A stretch of 61,933 bases of DNA from Parabacteroides acidifaciens (lineage in GTDB: Bacteria; Bacteroidota; Bacteroidia; Bacteroidales; Tannerellaceae): NCBI RefSeq assembly GCF_003363715.1, contig NZ_QREV01000028.1:1-61933 (forward strand), given 5' to 3'. This document shows, in pieces, positions 1 to 8,507 of this stretch. Below the pieces are notes generated by a model, which did not search any database, was not told the origin of the DNA, and saw nothing but the letters and a program-made list of their open reading frames with translations. The position numbers were made by a program, and so were the translations under genes. The first letter of the stretch is position 1, and every line of letters begins with the position of its first letter.

Positions 1-45
1 ATTTCAGACGAAATAGAAAAATGGCAAAAAAGGGGGTTATTGTAA
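1..45 (+). CDS. Possible C-terminal end of a truncated gene
   Basis: Frame 1 is open from the first base and ends at TAA at 43-45, giving a 14-residue tail (ISDEIEKWQKRGLL). The charged helical composition resembles a real protein end, and the next gene begins far downstream. Too little is present to name a family. It could be chance. Confidence 0.3.
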   Translation: MSDEIEKWQKRGLL

Positions 46-182
46 TATTCATCAGATTTGCAGGAGGTTCAAAACTTGACAATTTTGAGCCAAACGCCCT
101 TAGTATATGACTTGTTATATTTCTGACAATCAAGCATAGAAAAACAAAGCACAAAGAATCCGAGAAGAAATAAAACAAAATG

Positions 183-214
183 TTTGCATATTTCAAACAA
201 ACCAATTACTTTTG
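183..214 (+). promoter_or_regulatory. Promoter of tRNA-Ser(UGA)
   Basis: TTTG at 183-186 and TACTTTTG at 207-214, 20 bp apart, match the Bacteroidetes housekeeping promoter (TTTG, 19-21 bp, TAnnTTTG). The tRNA starts 19 bp after the -7 box. Confidence 0.75.
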
Positions 215-232
215 CACCCGTCTTACAGACAT

Positions 233-317
233 GGAGAGATGGCAGAGTGGTCGATTGCGGCGGTCTTGAAAACCGTTGAACTGAGAGGTTCCGGGGGTTC
301 GAATCCCTCTTTCTCCG
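233..317 (+). tRNA. tRNA-Ser(UGA)
   Basis: This is a class II tRNA with a long variable arm. The acceptor stem GGAGAGA (233-239) pairs with TTTCTCC (310-316), with one G-U pair, followed by discriminator G317. The anticodon loop has TGA at 267-269 and the T-loop reads GGTTCGAATCC. No 3' CCA is encoded. A second serine tRNA with nearly the same acceptor stem lies at 10728, and each is followed by an alcohol dehydrogenase cluster. Confidence 0.97.
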
Positions 318-341
318 CTGAACTAATAGGATAAAACAGCT

Positions 342-376
342 AAATCCCACAAATTCAATAATTTGTGGGATTTTTA
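342..376 (+). terminator. Rho-independent terminator after tRNA-Ser(UGA)
   Basis: A 13-bp perfect stem, AAATCCCACAAAT (342-354) with ATTTGTGGGATTT (361-373), has a 6-nt loop and is followed by T residues. It ends the tRNA transcript. It could also act for the convergent minus-strand gene ending at 458. Confidence 0.8.
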
Positions 377-457
377 TTTCCTTATGCCTGCCCTACTGGG
401 TATCATTTGCCCTTAAAAGACCTTTATCCGGAATCGTTTATTTAATCGGGAGGTGAT

Positions 458-1600
458 TTATTTTAAAGTTTCCATATTTATCACATATCTGAATTTTACC
501 TTCCCATCTAATACGGATTGATATGCTTGATTTATTGCATCTGCATTTGCTTCAATCATTTCTATTTCAGGGTAAATATTATGTGTAACAGAATAATTCA
601 ACATTTCTTGTGTTTCAGGAATACCAGCAATCAAAGTTCCATATATTTTGCGGCGACCTGCGAGTGCCCCGGTATTAACAGATGGAATTTTATTAGCGGC
701 GGGCATTCCAATTAGAACCATTTCTCCATCAACTTTAAGCATCCGCACATATTGTTCTACATTAAAATTAGTTGGAATTGTACTGATGATTACACGAAAT
801 GAATTATCCAAGCCTTTAAGTTCGTCCGGATTAGTTACATTCACAAATTTGACTGCCCCCATACGTAAGGCATCATTACGTTTATCTTCTGATACATCAA
901 ATACGGTTACTTCTGCACCAAAGGAAACTGCATATTGTACAGCTATATGTCCTAATCCGCCAAATCCGGCAATAGCAATTTTATCACCCTTGCCTACATG
1001 TGTGAATTTCAGTGGTGAATAAGTGGTCGCTCCTGCACAAAGCAATGGCGCAATACGTTTCATATCTGCACCTTGCGGTATTTTGAGTGCAAAGTGCTCG
1101 CTGACAACAATATTGTTGGAATAACCACCCATTGTGGGGTCTCCATCAAAATCCCTTGAATTATAGGTATAAACGGTTTTGTTATTATCGCAGTACTGTT
1201 CTTCGCCTTTTTTGCAATGTTCGCAAATTCCACAGGAGTTTACCATACAACCGACACCAGCGTAATCTCCTACTTTAAATTTAGTTACGTTCTTTCCTAC
1301 TTGGGTAATCTTCCCTGCTATTTCATGTCCGGGAACCATAGGGAAAATTGAACCGCCCCATTCATCACGTGACTGATGAATATCGCTGTGACAGATACCT
1401 GAATACATGATTTCAATCAACACATCATTGTCACCAATAGCTTTTCTTTCAAATTCATACGGTGTAAATACCCCGTTTTTATCCATTGCTACAAAACCTT
1501 TTGAATGTACATGACCGTCATGTACTTGATTGCTCTGTGCTTGAACATTGTAACTGATAGTCAGTAAAATTACTGACAAGAGATAAATTAACTTTTTCAT
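458..1600 (-). CDS. Zinc-dependent alcohol dehydrogenase with an export signal
   Basis: This is a medium-chain zinc alcohol dehydrogenase of the cinnamyl-alcohol/YahK-like branch (380 aa), which interconverts aldehydes and alcohols with NAD(P)H. Catalytic zinc ligands are C70 (GICHSD), H92-E93 (GHE) and C188. Structural zinc cysteines are C123, C126, C129 and C137. The Rossmann motif GFGGLGH is at 212-218. Unlike ordinary family members it begins with a clear signal peptide (about residues 1-21, ending NVQA-Q), so export to the periplasm is predicted. It is the last gene of a minus-strand set with the iron alcohol dehydrogenase (31-bp gap) and an MFS exporter. A deleted paralogue with the same kind of signal peptide lies at 13626-13933. 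Substrate unknown. Confidence 0.9.
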   Translation of the reverse strand: MKKLIYLLSVILLTISYNVQAQSNQVHDGHVHSKGFVAMDKNGVFTPYEFERKAIGDNDVLIEIMYSGICHSDIHQSRDEWGGSIFPMVPGHEIAGKITQVGKNVTKFKVGDYAGVGCMVNSCGICEHCKKGEEQYCDNNKTVYTYNSRDFDGDPTMGGYSNNIVVSEHFALKIPQGADMKRIAPLLCAGATTYSPLKFTHVGKGDKIAIAGFGGLGHIAVQYAVSFGAEVTVFDVSEDKRNDALRMGAVKFVNVTNPDELKGLDNSFRVIISTIPTNFNVEQYVRMLKVDGEMVLIGMPAANKIPSVNTGALAGRRKIYGTLIAGIPETQEMLNYSVTHNIYPEIEMIEANADAINQAYQSVLDGKVKFRYVINMETLK

Positions 1601-1630
1601 TTTTAGTTGTTTCTATGATTTATAAATTGT

Positions 1631-2800
1631 TTATTTATAAGATTGTAGATAAATTTCCAGCATATCCATATCTGATAATTCAGCAGGGTCTGCGGAAATG
1701 TCACCGCCCATAACTTTACGGGTACGTTCAGGACAGCTTTTCAGATATTCTTTTGTAATCCCGAAATCACTCATTTTTAAATCGGACATCCCGATGTCCG
1801 CAATCAATTTGTCGAGAGCATTTACAAAATCTTGTCCTGAAATAGCATTGTGAACCCCCATCGCCTTTGCTATTTTTATCATTTGTCCTTCACAAACTTT
1901 TAAATCGGCAAACTTCTGATAGTAAGCATGTGCAATCATAATCAAACCTGCTCCATGTGGCAGTTCGGGATAGAACCCGCCAAGTGAATGTTCCATAGAA
2001 TGTGCAGATGTACAAAGCATATAATATCCGGCAAGTGAATTAGCCACTGCCATATAATAGCGTGCCTCTTTATCAGAACCGTCTTTAACGGCGAGGGGTA
2101 GATATTTTGCAACAAGTTCGATTGCTTTTAATGCGAACATTTCACCCATTATATGATTTTTAGTATTGATAACACTTTCTGTTGCGTGAAAGAAAGCATC
2201 CATTCCTTGATAAGCCGTAAATTGGGATGGAATAGTCATCATTAAGTCGGGGTCAACGATGGAAAGAATTGGGTACATGCTTTCTCCGCTGAAAAATCCT
2301 GATTTTTCTCCTGTTTCTTCTTTTGTGATGACACCCCACGGGTCGACTTCACTGGCTGTACCCGCTGTTGTGGTGATACATACGATAGGAAGCGGTTGGG
2401 CTATACGTTCTTTTTTGCCGCCCGTTGTACTGAAACTGTAATCCCATAAATCACCGGGGTTAGTCATTGCAAAAGCAATGGCTTTAGCTGCATCCATCGC
2501 ACTGCCACCGCCTAAACCGATAACAAAATCGCAACCGCTTTCTTTTCCCAATATGGAAGCATCCATTACGTTAGCAAGGGTAGGATTGGGATGAACTCGG
2601 TCGAAAAGCGTGTATTCCACGTTTGCCATCTCCAACTGTTTTTCTACTCGTTCTAATGTTCCATTTCTTTTTACCGATTTACCGGAAGTCGTAACTATCA
2701 AAGCTTTTTTTCCGGGTAATTGCTGTTCGTGCAAATGATTTAACTGTCCTGCTCCGAACAATACGCGCGTAGGAATGAAATAAGTAAAATTGGTAATCAT
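1631..2800 (-). CDS. Iron-containing alcohol dehydrogenase
   Basis: A 389-aa group III (iron-activated) alcohol dehydrogenase of the butanol dehydrogenase/YqhD kind, which reduces short aldehydes with NAD(P)H in the cytoplasm. The nucleotide-binding loop GGGSAMD is at 97-103. The metal ligands expected for the family are visible: D201 and H205 in QGMDAFFH, H271 in MEHSLGG, and H282 in LPHGAG. No signal peptide is seen. It lies between the MFS exporter (42-bp gap) and the exported zinc dehydrogenase, which points to joint handling of an aldehyde or alcohol in two compartments. A fragment of a second iron dehydrogenase sits at 11153-11410. Confidence 0.93.
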   Translation of the reverse strand: MITNFTYFIPTRVLFGAGQLNHLHEQQLPGKKALIVTTSGKSVKRNGTLERVEKQLEMANVEYTLFDRVHPNPTLANVMDASILGKESGCDFVIGLGGGSAMDAAKAIAFAMTNPGDLWDYSFSTTGGKKERIAQPLPIVCITTTAGTASEVDPWGVITKEETGEKSGFFSGESMYPILSIVDPDLMMTIPSQFTAYQGMDAFFHATESVINTKNHIMGEMFALKAIELVAKYLPLAVKDGSDKEARYYMAVANSLAGYYMLCTSAHSMEHSLGGFYPELPHGAGLIMIAHAYYQKFADLKVCEGQMIKIAKAMGVHNAISGQDFVNALDKLIADIGMSDLKMSDFGITKEYLKSCPERTRKVMGGDISADPAELSDMDMLEIYLQSYK

Positions 2801-2842
2801 TGTAATAATCTCCTATAATTTGAATTGTTAGAAATTTATTTA

Positions 2843-3982
2843 TCATTCATATTTCTTATGCAGAATAAATAATAGTATAGAACCAAGCACAGCAAAAGGA
2901 ATACCTACTAAAGCCGGATAACGGAAATCAAATCCTGCTTGTAATATCAGACCACCACAATAAGCTGCAACAGCATTTCCTATATTAAAGGCTATTTGAA
3001 TGCTTGCTGCACCTAACATTTCACCACCTTTGGAGAAACGGATAATCAGGTATTGTAAAGGGCTACCTACACCAAATAATCCTGCTGTGCCTATAACCAT
3101 TAATACGACAGAAAGCCACGGAACAGGTGAAAAGAAAAATATCAATAACAATGTGAAAACCATACACGATTGTACAATGGCAGCAACAAGTCCGGCTCGA
3201 AAACGGTCAGCCAAACGTCCGCCAAGCAGATTGCCTATCACCATACCGAAACCTGCAATAACCATTAACCAAGTAAGGCTATCTGTTGAGAAGCCCGAAA
3301 TGTTCGTTAAAAGTGGATTTATATAACTATACCAACAATACACGCCGCCGTTTCCTAATAAAGTACCACCGATAATAAGCCACGGTGCAGGTGACTTTAG
3401 GAACTTAAACTGTCCTTTGAAGCCACTATCAGGCAAACTATCCATTTGAGGAATCCAACGCCAAATGCTATAGAACGTCAGTAAACTCCAGCAAGCTACC
3501 AGCAGGAAAGTTAGCCGCCATGAAATGGTATTGCTTAGTGCTGTTCCAAGAGGTACACCAAATACTGTGGCTATGGTCATGCCTGCAATCATAACCGATA
3601 CAGCTTGCGAACCTTTTCCTTTGTCTGCCAACCGTTGTGCCACGATAGATGCCACTCCAAAATATGCACCGTGTGGAAAACCCGACAAAAAACGGGCAAG
3701 TAAAAGCATCCAATAATCAGATGCTGCCGCAGCACAGAGATTACCAACTACAATGATGGTTACCAACAACAACAAAATCTTTTTTAAAGGATATTTGCGT
3801 ACCAACAAGAGCACAGGAGCACCCAGACATACCCCCAAAGCATAAGCTGAAATCAGATGTCCGGCGGCAGAGATGCTAATCTGCAAATTTTCGGCAACAC
3901 TTCCTAATATTCCCATCATTGCAAATTCTGCAATACCTAATCCAAGTGTACCGAATGCAAGTGCAATAAGACTTTTCTTCAT
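2843..3982 (-). CDS. MFS transporter, AraJ/YdhP-like drug:H+ antiporter type
   Basis: A 379-aa protein with about 12 hydrophobic segments and the DHA1-family pattern GxLADRF after segment 8 (GGRLADRF). Relatives export drugs, sugars or small metabolites. I chose MKKSLIAL (3982) over the longer frame starting at 4006. That upstream ATG directly abuts a terminator-like hairpin and T-run (4007-4043), while 3982 begins at a typical membrane N-terminus. As the first gene of the dehydrogenase set it may export a product or toxic substrate (inference). Confidence 0.85.
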   Translation of the reverse strand: MKKSLIALAFGTLGLGIAEFAMMGILGSVAENLQISISAAGHLISAYALGVCLGAPVLLLVRKYPLKKILLLLVTIIVVGNLCAAAASDYWMLLLARFLSGFPHGAYFGVASIVAQRLADKGKGSQAVSVMIAGMTIATVFGVPLGTALSNTISWRLTFLLVACWSLLTFYSIWRWIPQMDSLPDSGFKGQFKFLKSPAPWLIIGGTLLGNGGVYCWYSYINPLLTNISGFSTDSLTWLMVIAGFGMVIGNLLGGRLADRFRAGLVAAIVQSCMVFTLLLIFFFSPVPWLSVVLMVIGTAGLFGVGSPLQYLIIRFSKGGEMLGAASIQIAFNIGNAVAAYCGGLILQAGFDFRYPALVGIPFAVLGSILLFILHKKYE

Positions 3983-4006
3983 AACAATTCGTTTGTTTAA
4001 AGACAT

Positions 4007-4043
4007 AAAAAAACATCATCAAAACCGTTTGATTTTGATGATG
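4007..4043 (-). terminator. Perfect 11-bp hairpin plus T7 between the araC-type gene and the MFS gene
   Basis: Arms CATCATCAAAA (4014-4024) and TTTTGATGATG (4033-4043) are exact complements. On the minus strand seven T residues (4013-4007) follow, the form of an intrinsic terminator for the regulator mRNA. The TACTTTTG -7 box at 4044-4051 abuts it, so transcription of the MFS gene would begin inside the palindrome, which may also serve as an operator. Confidence 0.65.
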
Positions 4044-4051
4044 CAAAAGTA
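4044..4051 (-). promoter_or_regulatory. -7 box upstream of the MFS/alcohol dehydrogenase operon
   Basis: CAAAAGTA on the plus strand reads TACTTTTG on the minus strand, matching TAnnTTTG. No TTTG is seen about 20 bp upstream, so the promoter may need an activator such as the adjacent AraC-type protein. Confidence 0.5.
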
Positions 4052-4121
4052 GCTGCCCGAGGCTTTGTACTGTTTTTCTTATTCGTTATTTCTTCTTTGC
4101 TGAAAAGTCTTTTTATTTTCT

Positions 4122-4964
4122 CTATATGGCAGTAGAGTTTATGACGGACGGTGGAAAGCCGAACTCTTTTTTGTAGGCAGTAGAAAAATGTGACAGGTTC
4201 TTAAAGCCCACCTTTAAATACACTTCTGCAGGCTTTTCTCCTTTCTCGGTTATCAGACATTTGGCTTCTTCTAAACGCTTTTTTATCAACCATCTACTTG
4301 GTGTGTTATTAAAAACGCAGAAGAAATCTTTTTTGAAAGAAGATAAACTTCTTCCTGTATAATGTGCAAATTCTTCTATAGACAAGTCGCATTTATAGTT
4401 TTTAGTCATAAAATCAGCCAAGTCAATTTTCCACGGTTCTGCAAAGTCAAAAAGAACCGAACCAAGTTCTGGCTTTAATTGAAGTAAAACGAATACTGCT
4501 TCTTTCAGTTTAGCTTCCATTAGCTCCTTTGACGGATATTGCCGGGCATCAAAATATTGTTCAAGTGACATAAATAGTCCTTTCAAAAAAGGGTGCTTTT
4601 CCAATAAAACATAAACTGATTTAGCAAGATGAGAGTTATTAACTAAAGGAACAGTTATTTGGTTTTCGCTTAATAAAGTTTTCAGGAAAGGCGTTTTTAA
4701 TTGTAAGAACAATCCTTTGAAAGGTTCTCCGTTTCTTGATGGCTTCTTAATTTTGCGGAGCATGTGGTTACGTTTCAAAAAAAAGGCATCTCCTTTCTTT
4801 AAATGATACCGTTTTTCGGGAGAAATAAGTTCTAATTCTCCTGAACAGATATACACCAACATATGCTCTGTAACCATCTCCTCACACCATTTGTCTTTCT
4901 CTACAAGGCAACAATAAAATGTGTCCATGTAATTGTAAACGACTATACCCGATTTTGTATCCAT
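4122..4964 (-). CDS. AraC-family transcriptional regulator
   Basis: A 280-aa regulator. The N-terminal half is a cupin-like sensor (GELELISP..YHLKKGDAFFL, about residues 37-63). The C-terminal 100 residues hold the two AraC helix-turn-helix units (SIEEFAHYTGRSLSSFKKDF and KPAEVYLKVGFKNLSHFSTAYKKEFG). It lies directly upstream of the MFS/dehydrogenase operon in the same orientation and is the likely regulator of it. Its own promoter is overlapped by a 9-bp inverted repeat (4983-5008), suggesting self-control. Confidence 0.92.
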   Translation of the reverse strand: MDTKSGIVVYNYMDTFYCCLVEKDKWCEEMVTEHMLVYICSGELELISPEKRYHLKKGDAFFLKRNHMLRKIKKPSRNGEPFKGLFLQLKTPFLKTLLSENQITVPLVNNSHLAKSVYVLLEKHPFLKGLFMSLEQYFDARQYPSKELMEAKLKEAVFVLLQLKPELGSVLFDFAEPWKIDLADFMTKNYKCDLSIEEFAHYTGRSLSSFKKDFFCVFNNTPSRWLIKKRLEEAKCLITEKGEKPAEVYLKVGFKNLSHFSTAYKKEFGFPPSVINSTAI

Positions 4965-4982
4965 GACTTGAGTCTTATTTGA

Positions 4983-5008
4983 TAAACAAAGATATGCAAC
5001 TTTGTTTA
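4983..5008 (-). promoter_or_regulatory. Promoter and overlapping inverted repeat of the araC-type gene
   Basis: TATCTTTG on the minus strand (plus 4987-4994) fits TAnnTTTG, 22 bp before the start codon at 4964. It sits in a perfect inverted repeat, TAAACAAAG (4983-4991) and CTTTGTTTA (5000-5008), with an 8-bp spacer. A protein bound here would block the promoter. Confidence 0.6.
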
Positions 5009-5271
5009 GATGTGAATTAATCTCTTATAGATTGATATTTATTTTATGCAAAAATATGGCGTTTCGTGTTGAGACAGGTTTTCTTAAAAGTTCTTTTTAC
5101 TTTTCTTAAAAGCCAATAGTGAATAATAATGCTCTTTTGGGAGTATAAGCTATCGGTAGGGGTAATATCTTTATCATATAGACGAGGAACGTACCTTTGA
5201 AAATACAGACTTATTATGACAAATGAGTGGTTTCTACTATCTTCGTATGTGAAGTCGTTTTAGTGATGTTG
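5009..5271. other. Intergenic stretch without a recognised gene
   Basis: AT-rich, with no convincing reading frame on either strand. It contains two direct copies of TTTTCTTAAAAG (near 5080 and 5102) and a lone TACCTTTG at 5192-5199 on the plus strand with no gene downstream on that strand. No RNA gene was recognised. Confidence 0.4.
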
Positions 5272-6165
5272 TTAAATATTTTCTTCTTGGAGAGTATAAT
5301 GAGGTACAACAGCTATATTTTGGCCCGTTTTAGAATCATATGCAACCAAAGCATGTATAGCTTGATGTATCCTTAATTCTATACCATTTTGTCTAAACCT
5401 ATTCATTAGTTGAGATGAACAATGCTCAAACAAAGTTTCACTTTCATTTTGAATATCTTGTTCTAATCTTTTAATTCGATGAAATTCATGATTGGAATCC
5501 ATGACAGCTTGTGCGCTTTGTCCTGTTAATGCGAATCCCATTCCCATCGGAAGGTAGCTTGTCCCATCTCTCATTGTTATTCCAACATTAAGGCCAGCTT
5601 TTCGGAGTTCTTTTATATCTTGAGAGTCAAACTTGATAGCGAATTCACCTTCTACTTTAAAATTCGATATTAATTGAGGCCAATTATCATGTATAATTTG
5701 TACTAACTCTATATTAGACCAATTGTCATGTCCCATAATACAAAGAAAATAGACATCATTAGGCGTTAAGATTGCAAAAAGTACATCTCCTGTACGTTGA
5801 ATAAAACCATCTGATGTTACAGCTTCACCTAAATGAAAATGATGAATATTCCAAGAATAAAGTAATTTATCTTCCTTATCTATTCGCTCTATTGTTTTAC
5901 TCAGGTGAGGACGTACATCTATCCCTCTTTCAAATTTGTCTTTAAGTAAATCTAATCCATTTTGAAGTTGAAAGGGGCATACGAAATTATTAGCATAGTG
6001 TACTTGGCGGGAACATTGAGGAATGAGCCGTTTTTTAATAGTATAATATGTTATTAACAATTGATGATCATCTGTTATTATAGAAGTATCATATCCAACC
6101 TCCAATAATTCGGCTCGATATATATTAATAAGATCTTCTAATGCTTTTGAATCAATAGTAATCAT
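5272..6165 (-). CDS. Conserved-looking hypothetical protein with a His-rich motif
   Basis: A 297-aa soluble protein with no signal peptide or membrane segment. I do not recognise a named family. The central part carries WNIHHFHLGE (H108, H109, H111), followed by R124 in a predicted beta strand (QRTGDVLFAIL) and MGHDNWSN (H146, W149). This spacing of histidines and one arginine in alternating strands could be a metal or nuclease active site (inference only). The last third is helical and polar. It stands alone, 29 bp downstream of tag, and appears more AT-rich than tag, so it may have been acquired. A toxin or defence nuclease is possible but not shown. Confidence 0.75.
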   Translation of the reverse strand: MITIDSKALEDLINIYRAELLEVGYDTSIITDDHQLLITYYTIKKRLIPQCSRQVHYANNFVCPFQLQNGLDLLKDKFERGIDVRPHLSKTIERIDKEDKLLYSWNIHHFHLGEAVTSDGFIQRTGDVLFAILTPNDVYFLCIMGHDNWSNIELVQIIHDNWPQLISNFKVEGEFAIKFDSQDIKELRKAGLNVGITMRDGTSYLPMGMGFALTGQSAQAVMDSNHEFHRIKRLEQDIQNESETLFEHCSSQLMNRFRQNGIELRIHQAIHALVAYDSKTGQNIAVVPHYTLQEENI

Positions 6166-6194
6166 GAAACATTAACAGTTACACCCCTCGTCTT

Positions 6195-6770
6195 TTATTG
6201 AGCCGCCTTGCAGAAACAGTTTTCCAAATGGTCGTTCACAAAACCGGCCGCCTGTAAAAAAGCATAGCAAATAGTCGGCCCGAAGAACTTGAATCCTCGC
6301 TTTTTCATATCTTTGCTCATAGCATCCGATTCGGGAGATGTGGCGGGAATCTGGCTCAAGCTCTTGAAATTATTGACAATAGGTTGCCGGTTGGGAAAGA
6401 ATGATAAAGTGTACTTGTAGAAACTGCCGAACTCTTCCTGAATAGCCATAAATAGTTTTGCATTATTAATTGTGCTCTTGATTTTCAACCTGTTTTTGAC
6501 AATCCCATCAAATTGCATCAATTGCTCGATGTCCTCTGATGTCATCTGCGCTACTTTCTTCACATCAAAATGATGAAAGGCTTTCCGGTATCCTTCGCGT
6601 TTGCGGAGAATAGTAATCCAAGCTAACCCAGCCTGGGCACTTTCAAGAACCAGAAACTCAAACAAAGCCTTGTCGTCAGTGACGAGTTTGCCCCATTCTT
6701 CATCATGATATTTTATGTATAGTTCGTCTGTTCCAGCCCAACCGCAACGGGCATTTATTATATCTTCCAT
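6195..6770 (-). CDS. tag: DNA-3-methyladenine glycosylase I
   Basis: A 191-aa base-excision repair enzyme that removes 3-methyladenine from alkylated DNA. Length is normal for Tag. The zinc-binding set of the family is complete: C9 (RCGW), H22 (YHDEEWG), H181 and C185 (NDHLENC). The spacings of 13 and 4 residues equal those in E. coli Tag. I chose MEDIINARCGW at 6770 because Tag proteins start just before RCGW; an in-frame ATG lies four codons upstream. Its promoter is at 6810-6839. Confidence 0.95.
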   Translation of the reverse strand: MEDIINARCGWAGTDELYIKYHDEEWGKLVTDDKALFEFLVLESAQAGLAWITILRKREGYRKAFHHFDVKKVAQMTSEDIEQLMQFDGIVKNRLKIKSTINNAKLFMAIQEEFGSFYKYTLSFFPNRQPIVNNFKSLSQIPATSPESDAMSKDMKKRGFKFFGPTICYAFLQAAGFVNDHLENCFCKAAQ

Positions 6771-6809
6771 ATTTATGACCAATTATTTATTAGTACGTTG
6801 TTCCATATA

Positions 6810-6839
6810 CAAAGATACAAAAAGGAACAATCATTCAAA
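6810..6839 (-). promoter_or_regulatory. Promoter of tag
   Basis: On the minus strand TTTG (plus 6836-6839) and TATCTTTG (plus 6810-6817) lie 18 bp apart, close to the Bacteroidetes consensus, about 40 bp before the tag start. Confidence 0.6.
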
Positions 6840-6865
6840 AACATGAAAAAAAATCGCCCAAAGTG

Positions 6866-6888
6866 TGTCAGTATTTTGTAGTATGACA
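6866..6888 (+). promoter_or_regulatory. Candidate control site of the rclC-msrAB operon
   Basis: TGTCA (6866-6870) and TGACA (6884-6888) form an inverted repeat around AGTATTTTGTAG. The core resembles AGTATCTTTGTA upstream of the sigma gene (9739-9750). It does not fit TAnnTTTG exactly, so it may be read by another sigma factor, perhaps the one at 9820. Confidence 0.35.
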
Positions 6889-6945
6889 GACTAACCTAAC
6901 AAAAGAAGTAAAACAACGAAATTACAAACTAACAAGAAAGAGAAC

Positions 6946-7401
6946 ATGAAATCAATTATCAATTACATCGTCACCCCGTTTCCACAACTTGCACGCCTTG
7001 GGTATTATATATCGCTTTTTGGTATTGTGTTGATTATGCTGTGGATCGGCTTTTTCAAATTTACACCGACTGAGGCGGCCGGTATCAAGCCTTTGGTTGA
7101 AAATCATTTTTTACTGTTTTGGCTATATGACGTATTAAGCGTACAGCAGGTCTCCAATCTTTTCGGTGTGATCGAGATTACAACAGGACTTCTGTTGCTT
7201 TTCAGTCTAAAGTATGATGCATTGAGGCCCTTTGCAGCATTCTGCCTTATCGCAACATTCCTGATAACATTCAGTTTCCTGTTTACGACTCCCGGAATGT
7301 GGAATACGGTAGATGGCGTTCCGATTACAAATTTTATGATCTTAAAAGACATCCCAATGTTAGGGTTAGGGTTTACTTACTTAAAAACGAAAGACGTATG
7401 A
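6946..7401 (+). CDS. DUF417/YkgB-family inner membrane protein, RclC-like
   Basis: A 151-aa protein with four hydrophobic segments (about 19-37, 65-88, 92-112 and 130-146) and the family signature of YkgB/RclC, including FxxTPGxW in the second half. E. coli RclC belongs to the reactive-chlorine resistance operon rclABC. Its molecular role is not established. Here its stop overlaps the start of msrAB by 4 nt (ATGA), so the two are translationally coupled. That pairing with methionine sulfoxide repair supports a role in oxidant or hypochlorous acid stress. Confidence 0.85.
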   Translation: MKSIINYIVTPFPQLARLGYYISLFGIVLIMLWIGFFKFTPTEAAGIKPLVENHFLLFWLYDVLSVQQVSNLFGVIEITTGLLLLFSLKYDALRPFAAFCLIATFLITFSFLFTTPGMWNTVDGVPITNFMILKDIPMLGLGFTYLKTKDV

Positions 7402-8468
7402 AAAATGTTATTCTAATCATCGCTTTGTTCATATCCGGAGGATTGGCAACAGCACAAGAAACAATGAGCGGACAGCTCTCTAAAAATACAAACATGAGTG
7501 ACGTAAAAGAAATTTATTTTGCAGGCGGATGTTTCTGGGGTACAGAACATTTCATAAAACAGATTAATGGCGTAGTCAATACGCAAGTGGGCTATGCAAA
7601 TGGAAAAACGGATGTACAGAATCCGACTTACGAGCAGGTTTGCAATGATAATATCGGTTTTGCCGAAACAGTAAAAGTCGGTTACAATCCGCAGCAGGCC
7701 GATTTGAACTTTCTGATAGATCTGTTCTTCAAAACGATAGACCCGACAAGCCTTAACCGGCAGGGGAACGACAAAGGAGCACAATACCGGACAGGCATTT
7801 ATTACACAGATAAAGCTGATTTACCGGTTATCAAACAGGCTGTGGAAGCCCTGGCCAAACAATATACCAAACCGGTTGTCGTAGAAGTCGAACCGCTGAG
7901 GAATTTCTTTCCGGCAGAAGATTATCATCAGGATTATCTGGACAAACATCCGAACGGTTATTGCCATATCAGCCCTGAATTGTTCGACATGGCCAAGAAA
8001 GCAGCTTTCTCGCCTCAAAAGATATATCAAAAACCGGATGACGAGACATTACGTTCCCGGTTGACAGCCGAACAATACGCCGTAACACAAAAGAATGCAA
8101 CGGAAAGAGCTTTCCGGAACGAATATTGGAATGAAAAACGCGAAGGTTTATATGTCGATATAACTACAGGTGAACCTTTATTCATCTCGACCGATAAATT
8201 CGACTCCGGTTGTGGTTGGCCCAGTTTTTCAAAACCCATAGATAAGAGCCTGGTAATGAAAAAGACAGATAATTCCCATGGTATGCAGCGTATTGAAGTG
8301 CGCAGCAAAACCGGAGATGCACATCTGGGACATGTGTTCAATGACGGTCCGACCGATAAAGGCGGATTGCGCTACTGCATCAACAGCGCATCACTCCGGT
8401 TTATCCCGAAAGACAGGATGAAAGCCGAAGGATACGCCGATTATATTCCACTTCTGGAAAAGAAATAA
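7398..8468 (+). CDS. msrAB: Exported methionine sulfoxide reductase MsrA-MsrB fusion
   Basis: A 356-aa bifunctional enzyme that reduces both S and R forms of methionine sulfoxide. A signal peptide (about 1-20, ending LATAQ) places it in the periplasm. The MsrA domain (about 36-195) has its catalytic cysteine C45 in GGCFWG. The MsrB domain (about 220-345) has catalytic C327 in LRYCINS and a second cysteine in SGCGWPSF. The zinc-binding CxxC pairs of some MsrB proteins are absent. The ATG at 7398 is chosen because it overlaps the rclC stop as ATGA and starts a signal peptide. An earlier in-frame start at 7299 would lie inside the preceding gene. Reducing power probably comes from a periplasmic thioredoxin (inference). 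Confidence 0.95.
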   Translation: MKNVILIIALFISGGLATAQETMSGQLSKNTNMSDVKEIYFAGGCFWGTEHFIKQINGVVNTQVGYANGKTDVQNPTYEQVCNDNIGFAETVKVGYNPQQADLNFLIDLFFKTIDPTSLNRQGNDKGAQYRTGIYYTDKADLPVIKQAVEALAKQYTKPVVVEVEPLRNFFPAEDYHQDYLDKHPNGYCHISPELFDMAKKAAFSPQKIYQKPDDETLRSRLTAEQYAVTQKNATERAFRNEYWNEKREGLYVDITTGEPLFISTDKFDSGCGWPSFSKPIDKSLVMKKTDNSHGMQRIEVRSKTGDAHLGHVFNDGPTDKGGLRYCINSASLRFIPKDRMKAEGYADYIPLLEKK

Positions 8469-8507
8469 AGAATTTTTATTATACAAACAATTTAATAACA
8501 GACGAAT

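Noticed and set aside
69-350. 93-aa minus-strand reading frame over the first tRNA
   Set aside because: It runs through tRNA-Ser(UGA) and its promoter and shows no protein family pattern.
5192-5199. TACCTTTG promoter on the plus strand
   Set aside because: No gene or RNA structure follows on that strand; probably a chance match in AT-rich DNA.
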